This document shows, one piece after another, positions 18,684 to 28,611 of a DNA stretch of 64,000 nucleotides (position 1 is the stretch's first letter; the number at the start of each line of letters is the position of its first letter). The notes under the pieces are model-generated. The model ran no database searches. It saw only the letters and a list, made by a program, of their open reading frames with translations, and was not told where the DNA came from. The DNA comes from an uncultured Hyphomonadaceae bacterium. GTDB taxonomy: Bacteria; Pseudomonadota; Alphaproteobacteria; Caulobacterales; Hyphomonadaceae. The translations under genes were made by a program, and so were the position numbers. The stretch covers positions 1 through 64,000 of the forward strand of contig CALKFG010000004.1 of assembly GCA_938084575.1 (NCBI GenBank), written 5' to 3'.

Positions 18684-21600
18684 ATGTGGAATATGCGGTC
18701 GAGGCTCCGAACCGGACTTTTCGGGTGTTGTGCCCTTCTGCTGGCCGCGTGCGGCGGGCCGGCTCCGGAACCCGAGCTTCCCGCCGGGCCGGAGACGGAG
18801 CTGGGCCAGATCCTTGAACGGTCGCGTTCGGACCAGGTGGCCGTTAACCGCAGAGATCGCCAGCGGCAGCAATATGCCGACCAGCAGGGTGACGCCGCCT
18901 TTGCCTATATCCGCTCTGCGTCAGACCTGACACAGGCTCAGCCACGGGCCTGCCTGGTCTTTTCTCACCCGCTTGATCCCACCATAGACTACAGCATCTA
19001 TGTGCCCGTTCGCGGCAATGCAGAGCCTGCATTCAGTGTCGAGGGAGCGCAATTATGCCTTGAGGGCCTTGGCTTTGCCTCAAGCTATACCGCGACTTTG
19101 AGGCAGGGCCTGCCGGCGCTGGATGGCAGACTTCTGGGCCGCGACGAAGAGGTCTCCCTGAGCTTCGATGATCGCCCGCCTTATGTCGGGTTCCGCGGAT
19201 CGGGTATCATCCTGCCGCGGGAGAATGCAGACGGTCTTGCCGTCGAGACGGTCAATGTCGATGAGGTCCGGGTCCGGGTGTCGCGGGTCAATGACCGTGT
19301 CCTCGCCTTTAAATCCCTGACCCAGGGTCAGACCGTGGCAGAGGGACGCTATGGATATCTGTATGGCAGCGAAAATCCCGACGATGTTGCCACCGACATC
19401 TGGAGCGGGACGATGGCCATCGACTCGGTCAGCAATGCGCCGGTCACCACGGTTTTCCCTTTACCCGATGTCATCGAAACCCTCGAGCCCGGGGCGTATT
19501 TTGTCAGCCTCGAAGATGCCAAGCCGCTCGGCCGCGGCACTGGACCCGCCGCGTCTGCGCGGCGCTGGATCCTGCTGACGGACCTGGCGCTGACGGCCTA
19601 TCGCAGTGAGAGCGGCCTCGCCGTTACCCTGCGGTCTCTGCAGGACGGCAAGGTCATGGCGAATACCCGCATCCGCCTGATTGCCGGCAACAATGAAATT
19701 CTCGGCGAGGCCATGACCGGGGTCAACGGCCAGGTCAAATTCAATGCCGAACTGTTGTCGGGGACGGGACCACTTGCTCCGAAACTGGTCCTGGCATCCG
19801 GCCTTAAGGGCGATACAGCCCTGCTGGATCTGGACCGGGCGCCTGTCGATCTGACCGCGTTTCCGACCGGGGGGCGCACCACGCCGGCGGAGGTCGATGC
19901 CTATGTCTACACGGAACGGGGCATCTACCGGCCCGGCGAAACCGTCCACCTGACGGCGATGCTGAGGGACCGCGCCGGCCGCGCCATCGCGGAACGTCCC
20001 GGAACGCTGATCACCTTCCGGCCGAACGGGGTCGAGGCCCAGCGGCTGCGCTATGCGGTTGGCACAGCCGGCAGCCTGCAGCGGGACATCGTCTTGCCGC
20101 AGAGCGCCTCAAGGGGGCTGTGGCGAACGGAGCTGAGACTGGACGGTCTCGGAACGGTCGGCAGCGTGTCCTATGCGGTCGAGGATTTCGTGCCACAACG
20201 TATTGCGGTCGACCTGCAGACCGACCCGATGCCGCTGGAAGACCCAGACGGGACCCGGCTGGTTGAGGTCAGCAGCCGGTTTCTGTATGGCGCGCCCGGG
20301 GCCGGGCTGACCGTACAGACCCAGCTTAGGCTTGAGCCCGACCCGGCTCCCTTCGCCGGATATGACGGCTTTTTCTGGGGCCGCCACGATCGCACTTTCC
20401 GGCAGGAAATCATTCAGGCGGAGGACCGCACGACCGACGGGCTCGGATTCGCTGCAGTTCGGGTCAGCCCGGGCGGAAAGGGCGCAGGCGCGGATCTGCC
20501 GCTCCGCCTCAACACCGTCGTCAGCGTGCTTGAGCCGGGCGGACGCGCCGTGTCGGAAAGCCTGAGAATTCCTTACCGGCCGCGGCCTCTGTACCTTGGC
20601 ACCAGGGCGGCATTCGAGGGCCGGGTCGAGGTCGGGGGCACCGCGAGGTTCGACCTTGCTGTCGTCGATGCCTCGGGCGATGGGCGCCGGGAAGAACTGA
20701 GCTGGACCCTGCTGGCGATTGACTACCATTATGACTGGTACCGGGAAGACGGGCGCTGGCGGTGGCGGCGGTCTCGTACGGTCCGTACCGTCAACGAGGG
20801 CGCGCTGGAGACCGATGACGGCCGTGTCAGTCTGGACGTGTCGGGGCTCGACTGGGGTGAGCACGAATTGCATATCCGGCATGCGGATGGCGCGGCGGCC
20901 AGTCGGTCCTTTTATGTTGGCTGGGGCGGGGCGGTCTCGGATGACGGCGTCGAAGCCCCCGACCGAGTCCGGGTTCTGGTAGCGGAACAGAATGTCGTGC
21001 CGGGGCGACCTGCGGCCCTGACCATTATTCCGCCCTATGATGGCGAAGCGGAGATCGTCGTCGCCACGGACAGGATTCTGACCATAGAGACACGTCCGGT
21101 CCGGGCCGAGGGAACGGAGATCATTCTGCCGGTGACCGAGGATTGGGGAGAGGGGGCCTATGTCATGGTCAACGTGTTCACGCCCCGGGATCCGATCATT
21201 CAGGCCAAGCCGCGACGGGCGGTCGGCGTCGGCTATGTCCCCGTCGACATGTCAACACGGACCTATGAGGTCGACATCGACGCCCCTGATCTGGCGCGTC
21301 CCGGCACAACCCAGACGGTTCGGATCGGCGTTGACGGGACCTTGCGGGAAAAAACCTTTGTGACCCTGGCGGCCGTCGATGAGGGCATTCTCCGGCTGAC
21401 GAAATTCGCCAGCCCGGACCCTGTCAGCTGGTATTACGGGCGCAAGTCGCTGGGTGTGTCATTATATGATGATTACGGGCGGCTTCTCGATCCCAATCTG
21501 GGCCTTCCCGCTGAGGTGCGCAGCGGTGGCGACCAGCTCGGCGGTGAGGGACTGACAGTGGTACCGACTCAGACGGTCGCCCTGTTCTCGGGCAGGGTCG

Positions 21601-23642
21601 AGGTTGGGCGGAACAATACCGCGGAAATCAGCTTTGACTTGCCGGACTTCAATGGTGAGGTCCGCCTGATGGCGGTGGCCTGGTCAGCAAACGGGATCGG
21701 CGCGGCCAGCCAGGCGATGACCATTCGTGACCGCGCGCCGGCAGATCTGATTCTGCCCCGCTTTCTGGCCCCCGGCGACGTCGCGGTGGCAACGGTTTCG
21801 GTCGATAATGTTGAAATGCCGGACGGTGAATTCCTCACCCGGCTGGATGCCACGCCGCCGGTTTCGGTCGCATCGGCCGAGATTGCGGCCCGGCTGGCGC
21901 AGGGCCAGCGGTTTGACGAAGGCTTCAGAATAATGGCGGAGGAGACCGGGATTGCCCGCCTGCGCCTGAAGGTCGAGGGTCCCGACGGTTACAGCGTCGA
22001 CCGGACCTATCCGATTGAGAGCCGGTCGCCCTATCTGCCCGTGACCCGCTACACGCAGGCGCTGATGGATCCCGGCCAGACCTTCACACCCGGGCCCGAC
22101 CTGCTGCAGGGGCTGCTTCCCGGCTCCGCCTCCGTTTCGGTCAGCTTTTCCGGCCTGCCGGTGGATGCCGGGGCGCTGTACCAGTCTCTGGCCAGCTATC
22201 CCTATGGCTGCACAGAGCAGACGGTCAGCCGGGCTCTGCCTCTGCTCTATGCCGAAACCCTGAACCTCGCGGCGATGACCCCGGCCGGACAGCCGGGCCA
22301 TGCAGGCCGGATACAACAGGCGGTTGATACCCTGCTGAACCGGCAGGGCGCCGATGGCGCTTTCGGGCTGTGGCGGGAAGGCGACCGCAATGCCTCACCC
22401 TGGCTGGGTGCCTATACAACCGACTTCCTGTACCGGGCCAAACAGGCCGGATATGAGGTGCCGCGCGCCGCTCTTGACCGGGCCTATGGCGCGCTGGGCG
22501 ATATTGCCGAGGGCGATGCATGGCGCGTTTATGGTTATGATACCGAAGTGTATGAAAGCCGTTGGCACACCGATACCCGCCAGCGCCTGATGCAGCGGGC
22601 GTCGGCTTATGCGCTGTACGTCCTGGGACGGGCCGGTCAGGCCGACATTTCGCGCCTGCGTTATCTGCATGATCGCAATCTCGATTCCCTCGACTCGCCC
22701 CTGGCCCGGGCCCATCTGGCGGCCGGACTGGCCCTGATGGGGGACCGGTCACGGGCCCGCAGTGCCTTTGATGCGGCAGAGCGCGCTTTGGGGTATCGCA
22801 ACACCGGTGACTATTACCAAACCGGGCTGCGCGATCTGGCCGGTGTGCTGGCCCTTGCCGCGGAGACCGGGTTCACCGAGCATGTCGCCCGGCTGGCGGC
22901 CCGTCTGGCCGAGGACAGCCCGGAACCGGACCAGCTGACGACGCAGGAAAAGGCGTTCCTTCTGCTGGCGGTCAACAGTCTCGAAACCGGGGATGAGGGG
23001 CGTCTTGATGTCGATGGCGACCGGCGGTTCGATGACAGCGCGCGGCAGTTCACGCTGACTGAAGGGGATCTTCGGCGGGGCGTCAGTTTCCAGCTGCGCC
23101 GGGGGTCCGGGCCGCTGTTCCGGTCGGTCATGGTGACCGGGGCACCGCGCCTTGCGCCGCAGCCGGTTAGCCAGTCGCTGAGGCTCGACAAGACCCTGCG
23201 GGATCTGCAGGGGCGTCCGGTCAGTCTGGACGATGTGCGGCAGGGAGACCAGCTGGTGGTCTCGCTGCTGGTGACGCCGCAGCAGCGCCGGAACAATCCG
23301 GTCATCCTTGCCGATCTGCTGCCGGCGGGATTCGAGATTGAGGCGGTGTTGCGTCCCTCCGATGGCGCCGTTGCCGGTGGCGATGACGGGGCTTTTGCCT
23401 GGTTAGGGACGATTGATCGCGCCAAGACCGCGCAGGCGCAGGATGATCGCTTCGTCGCGGCCATTGACGTGATCGATGAGCCAAGGCGCCTGGCCTATAT
23501 TGTCCGCGCCGTCACCCCCGGGCGGTTTGCCCTGCCGGGTGCGGTCGCCGAAGACATGTACCGGCCGTCTGTCTTTGCCCGCTCCGGTGCCGGGATGGTC
23601 GAGATTTCAGGAACGGGCATGGGAGCCGGCGGGGCGCCATGA
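18684..23642 (+). CDS. yfhM: Alpha-2-macroglobulin family lipoprotein (YfhM type)
   Basis: Bacterial alpha-2-macroglobulins trap proteases in the periplasm. The 1652-residue product starts at 18684 with a lipoprotein signal (lipobox LAAC, Cys23), preceded by a GAAGGA site. It contains repeated macroglobulin beta domains, a YTERGIYRPGETVHL bait/MG block near residue 410, and an intact thioester site GCTEQ with Cys1176, followed by the alpha-helical thioester domain and a C-terminal receptor-like domain. It overlaps pbpC by four bases, the usual yfhM-pbpC pair for periplasmic defence and wall repair. Confidence 0.95.
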   Translation: MWNMRSRLRTGLFGCCALLLAACGGPAPEPELPAGPETELGQILERSRSDQVAVNRRDRQRQQYADQQGDAAFAYIRSASDLTQAQPRACLVFSHPLDPTIDYSIYVPVRGNAEPAFSVEGAQLCLEGLGFASSYTATLRQGLPALDGRLLGRDEEVSLSFDDRPPYVGFRGSGIILPRENADGLAVETVNVDEVRVRVSRVNDRVLAFKSLTQGQTVAEGRYGYLYGSENPDDVATDIWSGTMAIDSVSNAPVTTVFPLPDVIETLEPGAYFVSLEDAKPLGRGTGPAASARRWILLTDLALTAYRSESGLAVTLRSLQDGKVMANTRIRLIAGNNEILGEAMTGVNGQVKFNAELLSGTGPLAPKLVLASGLKGDTALLDLDRAPVDLTAFPTGGRTTPAEVDAYVYTERGIYRPGETVHLTAMLRDRAGRAIAERPGTLITFRPNGVEAQRLRYAVGTAGSLQRDIVLPQSASRGLWRTELRLDGLGTVGSVSYAVEDFVPQRIAVDLQTDPMPLEDPDGTRLVEVSSRFLYGAPGAGLTVQTQLRLEPDPAPFAGYDGFFWGRHDRTFRQEIIQAEDRTTDGLGFAAVRVSPGGKGAGADLPLRLNTVVSVLEPGGRAVSESLRIPYRPRPLYLGTRAAFEGRVEVGGTARFDLAVVDASGDGRREELSWTLLAIDYHYDWYREDGRWRWRRSRTVRTVNEGALETDDGRVSLDVSGLDWGEHELHIRHADGAAASRSFYVGWGGAVSDDGVEAPDRVRVLVAEQNVVPGRPAALTIIPPYDGEAEIVVATDRILTIETRPVRAEGTEIILPVTEDWGEGAYVMVNVFTPRDPIIQAKPRRAVGVGYVPVDMSTRTYEVDIDAPDLARPGTTQTVRIGVDGTLREKTFVTLAAVDEGILRLTKFASPDPVSWYYGRKSLGVSLYDDYGRLLDPNLGLPAEVRSGGDQLGGEGLTVVPTQTVALFSGRVEVGRNNTAEISFDLPDFNGEVRLMAVAWSANGIGAASQAMTIRDRAPADLILPRFLAPGDVAVATVSVDNVEMPDGEFLTRLDATPPVSVASAEIAARLAQGQRFDEGFRIMAEETGIARLRLKVEGPDGYSVDRTYPIESRSPYLPVTRYTQALMDPGQTFTPGPDLLQGLLPGSASVSVSFSGLPVDAGALYQSLASYPYGCTEQTVSRALPLLYAETLNLAAMTPAGQPGHAGRIQQAVDTLLNRQGADGAFGLWREGDRNASPWLGAYTTDFLYRAKQAGYEVPRAALDRAYGALGDIAEGDAWRVYGYDTEVYESRWHTDTRQRLMQRASAYALYVLGRAGQADISRLRYLHDRNLDSLDSPLARAHLAAGLALMGDRSRARSAFDAAERALGYRNTGDYYQTGLRDLAGVLALAAETGFTEHVARLAARLAEDSPEPDQLTTQEKAFLLLAVNSLETGDEGRLDVDGDRRFDDSARQFTLTEGDLRRGVSFQLRRGSGPLFRSVMVTGAPRLAPQPVSQSLRLDKTLRDLQGRPVSLDDVRQGDQLVVSLLVTPQQRRNNPVILADLLPAGFEIEAVLRPSDGAVAGGDDGAFAWLGTIDRAKTAQAQDDRFVAAIDVIDEPRRLAYIVRAVTPGRFALPGAVAEDMYRPSVFARSGAGMVEISGTGMGAGGAP

Positions 23643-25690
23643 CCGGGCTGCGCCGCCTCGGCGTTGGCCTGACTGCCCTTGTCCTGGCCGGATTTGGTCT
23701 GGATCGCCTGTTCCCGCCGCCGCTGGACAGGGGAGCGGACGTCTCCGCCCTGATCAGCGATCGTGACGGGCGGCCCTTGCGGGCGTTTCCTCTCGGCGAC
23801 GGGCGCTGGCGGTTTGCCGCGGATCTGGACGCGGTCGACCCGGTCTTTCTCGATGCGCTTCTGGCGGTCGAGGATCAGCGTTTCTGGTCGCATGGCGGGG
23901 TTGACTGGATCGGCCTGGTGCGGGCGGTCTGGACCTCCGCGGTCGCCGGAGAGGTGGTCTCCGGGGGATCAACCCTGACAATGCAGACCGCACGGCTGCT
24001 GGAGCCCCGGCCGCGCCATATCGGATCGAAGCTGATCGAAATCGCACGCGCGCACCAGATCGAATGGCGTCTGAGCAAGCGCGAGATCCTTGAGCTCTAC
24101 CTTACCCTTGCGCCCTATGGCGGCAATCTTGAGGGTGTGCGGGCGGCGAGCTGGCGGTATTTCGGGCGGGCGCCGGACCGGCTGACCGATGACCAGATTG
24201 CGCTTTTGATCGCCCTGCCGCAGGCGCCGGAAGCCCGGCGTCCGGACCGGCGCCCGCGGGGCGCGCGGACGGGACGGGACCTGATCGCCCGGAAGCTGGC
24301 GCGGCTCGGCTTCTTCACGGAACAGCGCGCCCTTGAGGTCCGGGACCGCCCGGTGACGCTGGCGGACCGGGCCTTCCCGTCATCGGCCTGGCATGCCAGT
24401 GCCACGGCTCTGCAGCAGGCCGGTGGCGACAGCCGCAGCACGCTTGACGGAGCGCTGCAGGCCGACCTCGAAGCTCTGGCGGCACGGGTGGTCGATGCTC
24501 AGGATGCCCACACCCAGACCGCCATCCTGGTGGTCGAAAGCCGGACACGGAAGGTCCGCGCCGCGGTCGGCTCAGCCAGCCGGCAGCGGCCGGGCGGCTG
24601 GCTCGACCTGACCGCCCAGCCCCGCTCGCCGGGATCGACGCTGAAGCCCTTCATCTATGCCATGGCGTTCGATCAGGGGGAGGCCCGCCCGGGCACGCGC
24701 ATTGCCGACCTGCCGCGGCGGTTTTCAGCCTATCAGCCGGAGAATTTCGACCGGGCGTTTCGCGGCGATGTGTCGATTGCCCAGGCCCTGCAGCATTCCC
24801 TGAACATGCCGGCTGTGCTGGTGCTTGACCGGATCGGGGCGGTGCGATTCGCCGCGGCCCTGCGGCTGGCCGGCGCCCCGCCGCGGCTTGGCAGCGGGGC
24901 GGAGTCGCGGCACGGCCTGGCGCTGGCGCTGGGCGGTGCCGGCCTGACGGCCCAGGAGCTTGCCGGACTGTATGCCGCCCTGGCGGATGGTGGCGTGGCC
25001 CGGCCGCTGGTCTGGGTCGAGGGCCCGTCGCCCGTGCCGGACGGCTATCGCCTGATGTCGCCAGCCTCGGCGGACGATATTCTCGCGATTTTGCGGGACA
25101 CACCGACCCCGGCCGGACGGATGCCCGGCCGGCTTGCGGAAGGGGCGCCGGACATCGCTTTTAAAACCGGGACGTCCTATGGGTTCCGGGATGCCTGGGC
25201 GGCCGGCGTGTCGGGGGAGCATGTGATCCTTGTCTGGGTCGGGCGTGCCGACGGGGCCCCGCGCCCGGGACAGACCGGACGGCGGGCCGCGCTGCCTGTA
25301 CTGTTTGATGTCGCCGACCGGGTACAGGCGCAGCTGGGATCGGCCCGCCCCCCGGAGACGGCCCCGCAGGCTGGCCCGGGCACGGCGGCGCAGGGTGCGC
25401 TGGTCGCCTTCAGCGACCCGGACTCTGTCCCCGATATCCTGTTTCCGCCGGATCAGGCCGAGCTCTGGGCGGGTCCGGTCAATGGACGCCCGGCGCGGGG
25501 CTTTGCGTTTGCCGGGCGCGGCGCCGGGGGTCTGAGCTGGTATGTCGATGGTCACAGGGTCTGGCCGGATGGCGGCGGGGTGCCGGTGTGGAGCCCGCCC
25601 CGCAACGGATTCTACACCATTGCGGCGGTTGACCCGGCCGGGCGTACCCGCCGCGTCCAGGTCCGCGTCAGCGGGCTTGGTCCGTCTTAG
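23639..25690 (+). CDS. pbpC: Penicillin-binding protein 1C
   Basis: PBP1C is a bifunctional peptidoglycan synthase paired with the A2M lipoprotein. The 683-residue product has an N-terminal membrane anchor, a glycosyltransferase domain with catalytic Glu78 in EDQRFWSHGG and the GGSTLTMQ motif, a transpeptidase domain with Ser333 in the SxxK motif STLK, SLN, and KTG in FKTGTSYGFRDAW, and a C-terminal BiPBP_C beta domain (from about 590). All catalytic motifs are intact. The local GC content is very high. Confidence 0.96.
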   Translation: MTGLRRLGVGLTALVLAGFGLDRLFPPPLDRGADVSALISDRDGRPLRAFPLGDGRWRFAADLDAVDPVFLDALLAVEDQRFWSHGGVDWIGLVRAVWTSAVAGEVVSGGSTLTMQTARLLEPRPRHIGSKLIEIARAHQIEWRLSKREILELYLTLAPYGGNLEGVRAASWRYFGRAPDRLTDDQIALLIALPQAPEARRPDRRPRGARTGRDLIARKLARLGFFTEQRALEVRDRPVTLADRAFPSSAWHASATALQQAGGDSRSTLDGALQADLEALAARVVDAQDAHTQTAILVVESRTRKVRAAVGSASRQRPGGWLDLTAQPRSPGSTLKPFIYAMAFDQGEARPGTRIADLPRRFSAYQPENFDRAFRGDVSIAQALQHSLNMPAVLVLDRIGAVRFAAALRLAGAPPRLGSGAESRHGLALALGGAGLTAQELAGLYAALADGGVARPLVWVEGPSPVPDGYRLMSPASADDILAILRDTPTPAGRMPGRLAEGAPDIAFKTGTSYGFRDAWAAGVSGEHVILVWVGRADGAPRPGQTGRRAALPVLFDVADRVQAQLGSARPPETAPQAGPGTAAQGALVAFSDPDSVPDILFPPDQAELWAGPVNGRPARGFAFAGRGAGGLSWYVDGHRVWPDGGGVPVWSPPRNGFYTIAAVDPAGRTRRVQVRVSGLGPS

Positions 25691-25742
25691 CTTCCGCATG
25701 GTGAGTCTGGACAAAACCGGGCGTCACATGGTCTGTTCGGTC

Positions 25743-27236
25743 ATGACCCAGAGCCATTTTGACGTTTTGATTATCGGTGCCGGCCTGTCCGGTATCGGTG
25801 CGGCCTATCACCTGCAGACCCGGTGTCCGGGCAAAAGCTATGCGATCCTTGAACAGCGTTCATCCAGCGGCGGCACCTGGGACCTGTTTCGGTATCCCGG
25901 CATACGCTCTGACAGCGATATGCATACGCTGGGGTATAATTTTAAGCCCTGGACGCAGCAAAAGGCGATTGCCGACGGGCCGGCAATTCTGAACTATGTG
26001 CGGGAAACAGCGGCAGAAAACGGCATCGAGCCGAACATTCACTATGACCATAAAGTGGTGCGGGCCCGCTGGAGCAGCCCGGACGCACGCTGGTTTGTCG
26101 ATGTCGAGGTCGATGGCGAGGCCCGGACCTACAGCGCATCCTTCCTGCACAGCTGCGCCGGCTATTATCGCTATGACCAGGGCTACACGCCTGATTTTGA
26201 AGGCCTTTCTGACTTTAAGGGACGCATCATTCATCCGCAGCACTGGCCGGATGACCTCGATTATGAGGGCAAGAAGGTCGTGATCATCGGCTCCGGCGCC
26301 ACGGCTGTGACGCTGGTGCCCGCCATGGCGGAGACCGCGTCACATGTGACCATGCTGCAACGATCGCCGTCCTATGTCGTGTCCCGGCCGGCAGAGGACC
26401 AGATGGCCATTCGCCTGCGGCGCTGGTTTGGCCCGCGGGCCGGCTATCACATCGTCCGCTGGCGCAATATTCTGCTGCAGCGCTTTTTCTTCAACCGGGC
26501 CCGGTCGCATCCTGAAAAGGTCAGGCAAGCCCTGCTTAACGGGGTGCGGGAGCAGCTGGGTCCGGACTATGATATCGAGACCCATTTCACACCGGCCTAC
26601 AATCCCTGGGATCAGAGATTGTGCCTGGTTCCCGACAGTGACCTGTTTGAGGCCATTCGGGCCCAGCGCGCCTCGGTCGTCACTGACCATATTGCCCGGT
26701 TCACCGAAACCGGCATTGAGCTTCAGTCCGGTGAGAGTCTGGACGCGGATATTGTTGTCACGGCCACCGGGCTTGACCTCCAGTTTCTCGGCGGCATGGA
26801 GATCGTGGTCGATGGCCGGCCTCTGGTGCCCAGCGAACAGCTGAACTATCGCGGATGCATGGTGTCAGACGTGCCCAACCTGGTCACGGTTTTCGGCTAC
26901 ACCAATGCCAGCTGGACGCTGAGAGCCGATCTCAGCAGCGAATTCATGTGTCGTCTGGTGAACCGGCTGGATGCGGAAAACTTTGTCGAGGTCCGGCCTG
27001 TGGCCACGGATGTTGAAGGCGATGAGGATTTTCTCGATTTCTCATCCGGCTACGTCCAGCGGGCGATGGGCCGGTTTCCCAGGCGCAGCAGCAAGGCTCC
27101 CTGGGTGCTGACCCAGAATTATGTCGAGGACATCTGGCTGATCCGTTTTGGCCGTCTCGATGATGGTGCGCTGGTCTTCCGGCGGGCGCATGAAAGCCTC
27201 GCAGATGCCGGGACAGCCCTGCACGCCGCGGAATAG
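25743..27236 (+). CDS. FAD-dependent Baeyer-Villiger-type monooxygenase
   Basis: The 497-residue flavoprotein has an N-terminal FAD motif GAGLSGIGAAYHLQ, the segment GGTWDLFRYPG, a second dinucleotide motif GSGATAV for NADPH, and the Baeyer-Villiger fingerprint FKGRIIHPQHWP (FxGxxxHxxxWP). Such enzymes insert oxygen into ketones or oxidise heteroatoms; the EthA-like subgroup is the nearest by appearance. No strong ribosome site is visible; ATG 25743 opens directly into the Rossmann fold, while 25698 and 25728 are alternatives. The gene follows pbpC by about 50 bases. The substrate cannot be inferred. Confidence 0.9.
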   Translation: MTQSHFDVLIIGAGLSGIGAAYHLQTRCPGKSYAILEQRSSSGGTWDLFRYPGIRSDSDMHTLGYNFKPWTQQKAIADGPAILNYVRETAAENGIEPNIHYDHKVVRARWSSPDARWFVDVEVDGEARTYSASFLHSCAGYYRYDQGYTPDFEGLSDFKGRIIHPQHWPDDLDYEGKKVVIIGSGATAVTLVPAMAETASHVTMLQRSPSYVVSRPAEDQMAIRLRRWFGPRAGYHIVRWRNILLQRFFFNRARSHPEKVRQALLNGVREQLGPDYDIETHFTPAYNPWDQRLCLVPDSDLFEAIRAQRASVVTDHIARFTETGIELQSGESLDADIVVTATGLDLQFLGGMEIVVDGRPLVPSEQLNYRGCMVSDVPNLVTVFGYTNASWTLRADLSSEFMCRLVNRLDAENFVEVRPVATDVEGDEDFLDFSSGYVQRAMGRFPRRSSKAPWVLTQNYVEDIWLIRFGRLDDGALVFRRAHESLADAGTALHAAE

Positions 27237-27311
27237 GCCCAGCGGTCCGCAGCCGGCAGTACAATCCGGGCTTGAATCCGGGTCAAGCGCCGCGTAAGAG
27301 GGGCGCTCGGA

Positions 27312-27388
27312 GCCGCCTTAGCTCAGTAGGTTAGAGCGCTAGATTGTGGATCTAGAGGTCCCCCGTTCGATCCGGGGAGGCGGTACCA
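27312..27388 (+). tRNA. tRNA-His (GTG)
   Basis: A full cloverleaf with encoded CCA: acceptor 27312-27318 pairs with 27378-27384, the anticodon stem is CTAGA/TCTAG, and the loop TTGTGGA reads anticodon GTG. The acceptor ends G1-U72 with discriminator A73, and the base before position 1 is A. This is the alphaproteobacterial form that lacks the otherwise universal G-1:C73 identity pair. The 75 bases before it (27237-27311) hold no gene. Confidence 0.95.
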
Positions 27389-27442
27389 TTCCCGGCCCCG
27401 ATCCGGCTTGTACGGTGGCAGCGATCGGTTAAGCTGCCCGAC

Positions 27443-28309
27443 GTGGCCAATTCTTATGACATCACTTTCACCCAGTCCCATAGCCTCCTGCCGGACGGAG
27501 CCGTCGCGTTTCGTTGCGCTCAGGACAGGTTAGCCTGGCCATGGCTGGCGCTGCCCGCGACGCATCCGCTGGTTCTGCAGTCCCTCAATTACTGGGCGTC
27601 GGTGGAGACGGGCCGGACCCGCGGCACGCTGGACCCGACCAAATGGTCGGCGCTGACCTACAGCCGGTGGGACTGTGCGCCGGGCGTCTCCGGACCGATC
27701 ACCTGCGGTCTGGCCGATCATCCTGGCGATGCTTTTGCCGGGGACACGCCGGCCTTCCGCCTGACCTTCTTTGATTCCGACGGCCGTTTTGTTTGCCGGC
27801 TGGTCGGGACGGGGGTGGTATTCCGCACCCGGGATTTCGACCGCTGGCGTGACCGGTCGCGGTCAGAGGTTCGCGCCCAGGAGCACCGCGCCGATCTTGT
27901 CTACGCGCCGCCAGAGGCACTGGGCGTTGAGCGTCCTGTGGAATGTTTTGTCGCTCCGCTTGGGGCGGACAGCCCGGCCGCGTCTGCCGCCCTGGTCACC
28001 CGTGCCAACGGGTTGATGCCGCGTCACCCGTATCACGGTGGCTCTGGCGATCACGTCAACGCGAATCATCTGGCCGATGTCGGATTTCAGTTCGCCCATT
28101 TGCTGCATGCCGGGCAAACCTTGCATTGCACGGCCGGGGAGATGACCTTTCTGAGCTATGTCGAGCTGGACCGGGTCTTTACCCTGACGCAACGCCCGAA
28201 TGCGCAGGCAGATGGTGCGGTCTGTATCGAGGTGGCCCAGCGCGGCAAGGTGTGCACCATGATCAAGCTGTGGGTCGACCCGGTCTCGCCGGATCATACC
28301 GGGACCTGA
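27443..28309 (+). CDS. Uncharacterised protein, possible hotdog-fold domain in the C-terminal half
   Basis: The GTG-initiated 288-residue protein has no signal peptide or membrane segment and I do not recognise its family. The C-terminal half reads HPYHGGSGDHVNANHLADVG, then a helix, then strands GEMTFLSYVELDRVF and GKVCTMIKLWV; this order of a central helix followed by antiparallel strands resembles thioesterase/dehydratase hotdog folds. The N-terminal half also has strand-rich segments and could be a second, diverged copy. It lies alone between tRNA-His and tRNA-Asn. Codon use and start position look genuine; the fold is only an impression. Confidence 0.7.
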   Translation: MANSYDITFTQSHSLLPDGAVAFRCAQDRLAWPWLALPATHPLVLQSLNYWASVETGRTRGTLDPTKWSALTYSRWDCAPGVSGPITCGLADHPGDAFAGDTPAFRLTFFDSDGRFVCRLVGTGVVFRTRDFDRWRDRSRSEVRAQEHRADLVYAPPEALGVERPVECFVAPLGADSPAASAALVTRANGLMPRHPYHGGSGDHVNANHLADVGFQFAHLLHAGQTLHCTAGEMTFLSYVELDRVFTLTQRPNAQADGAVCIEVAQRGKVCTMIKLWVDPVSPDHTGT

Positions 28310-28316
28310 GAGTTCG

Positions 28317-28392
28317 TGGCTCCGCGAGTAGGACTCGAACCTACGACCGGGCGATTAACAGTCGCCTGCTCTACCAACTGAGCTATCGCGGA
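28317..28392 (-). tRNA. tRNA-Asn (GTT)
   Basis: The reverse complement folds into a standard 76-base cloverleaf: acceptor TCCGCGA pairs with TCGCGGA, the anticodon stem GGCGA/TCGCC encloses the loop CTGTTAA, and CCA is encoded. It ends 8 bases from the stop of the convergent unknown gene. Confidence 0.96.
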
Positions 28393-28453
28393 TCACGATG
28401 GACGTGTCCTTAGCAAACCCGGGAGATGTGTCAAACGTCGAATCCAGTCCGGA

Positions 28454-28483
28454 TAAAAAAAGGGCGGGACACGCGGTCCCGCC
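28454..28483 (-). terminator. Rho-independent terminator between tRNA-Cys and tRNA-Asn
   Basis: GGCGGGAC (28463-28470) and GTCCCGCC (28476-28483) form an 8-base-pair stem with a 5-base loop; on the minus strand it is followed by a run of seven T (28455-28461). It lies about 130 bases downstream of tRNA-Cys on that strand. The remaining 28393-28611 sequence holds no gene I can support. Confidence 0.7.
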
Positions 28484-28611
28484 AAGGCATTGGGTGATGG
28501 TGGGTGCTTCCATAGGAAGACAGGTAACGTTTCGCTCATCAGGGTTAACAACGGGTTTACAAAGCTTAAAAACTTGCACCGGTTTGATTATTTTTACAGG
28601 AGACTGGCTGG

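Noticed and set aside
24725-25714. Minus-strand 329-codon frame over pbpC
   Set aside because: Antisense to pbpC in a stretch of extreme GC content where stop codons are rare.
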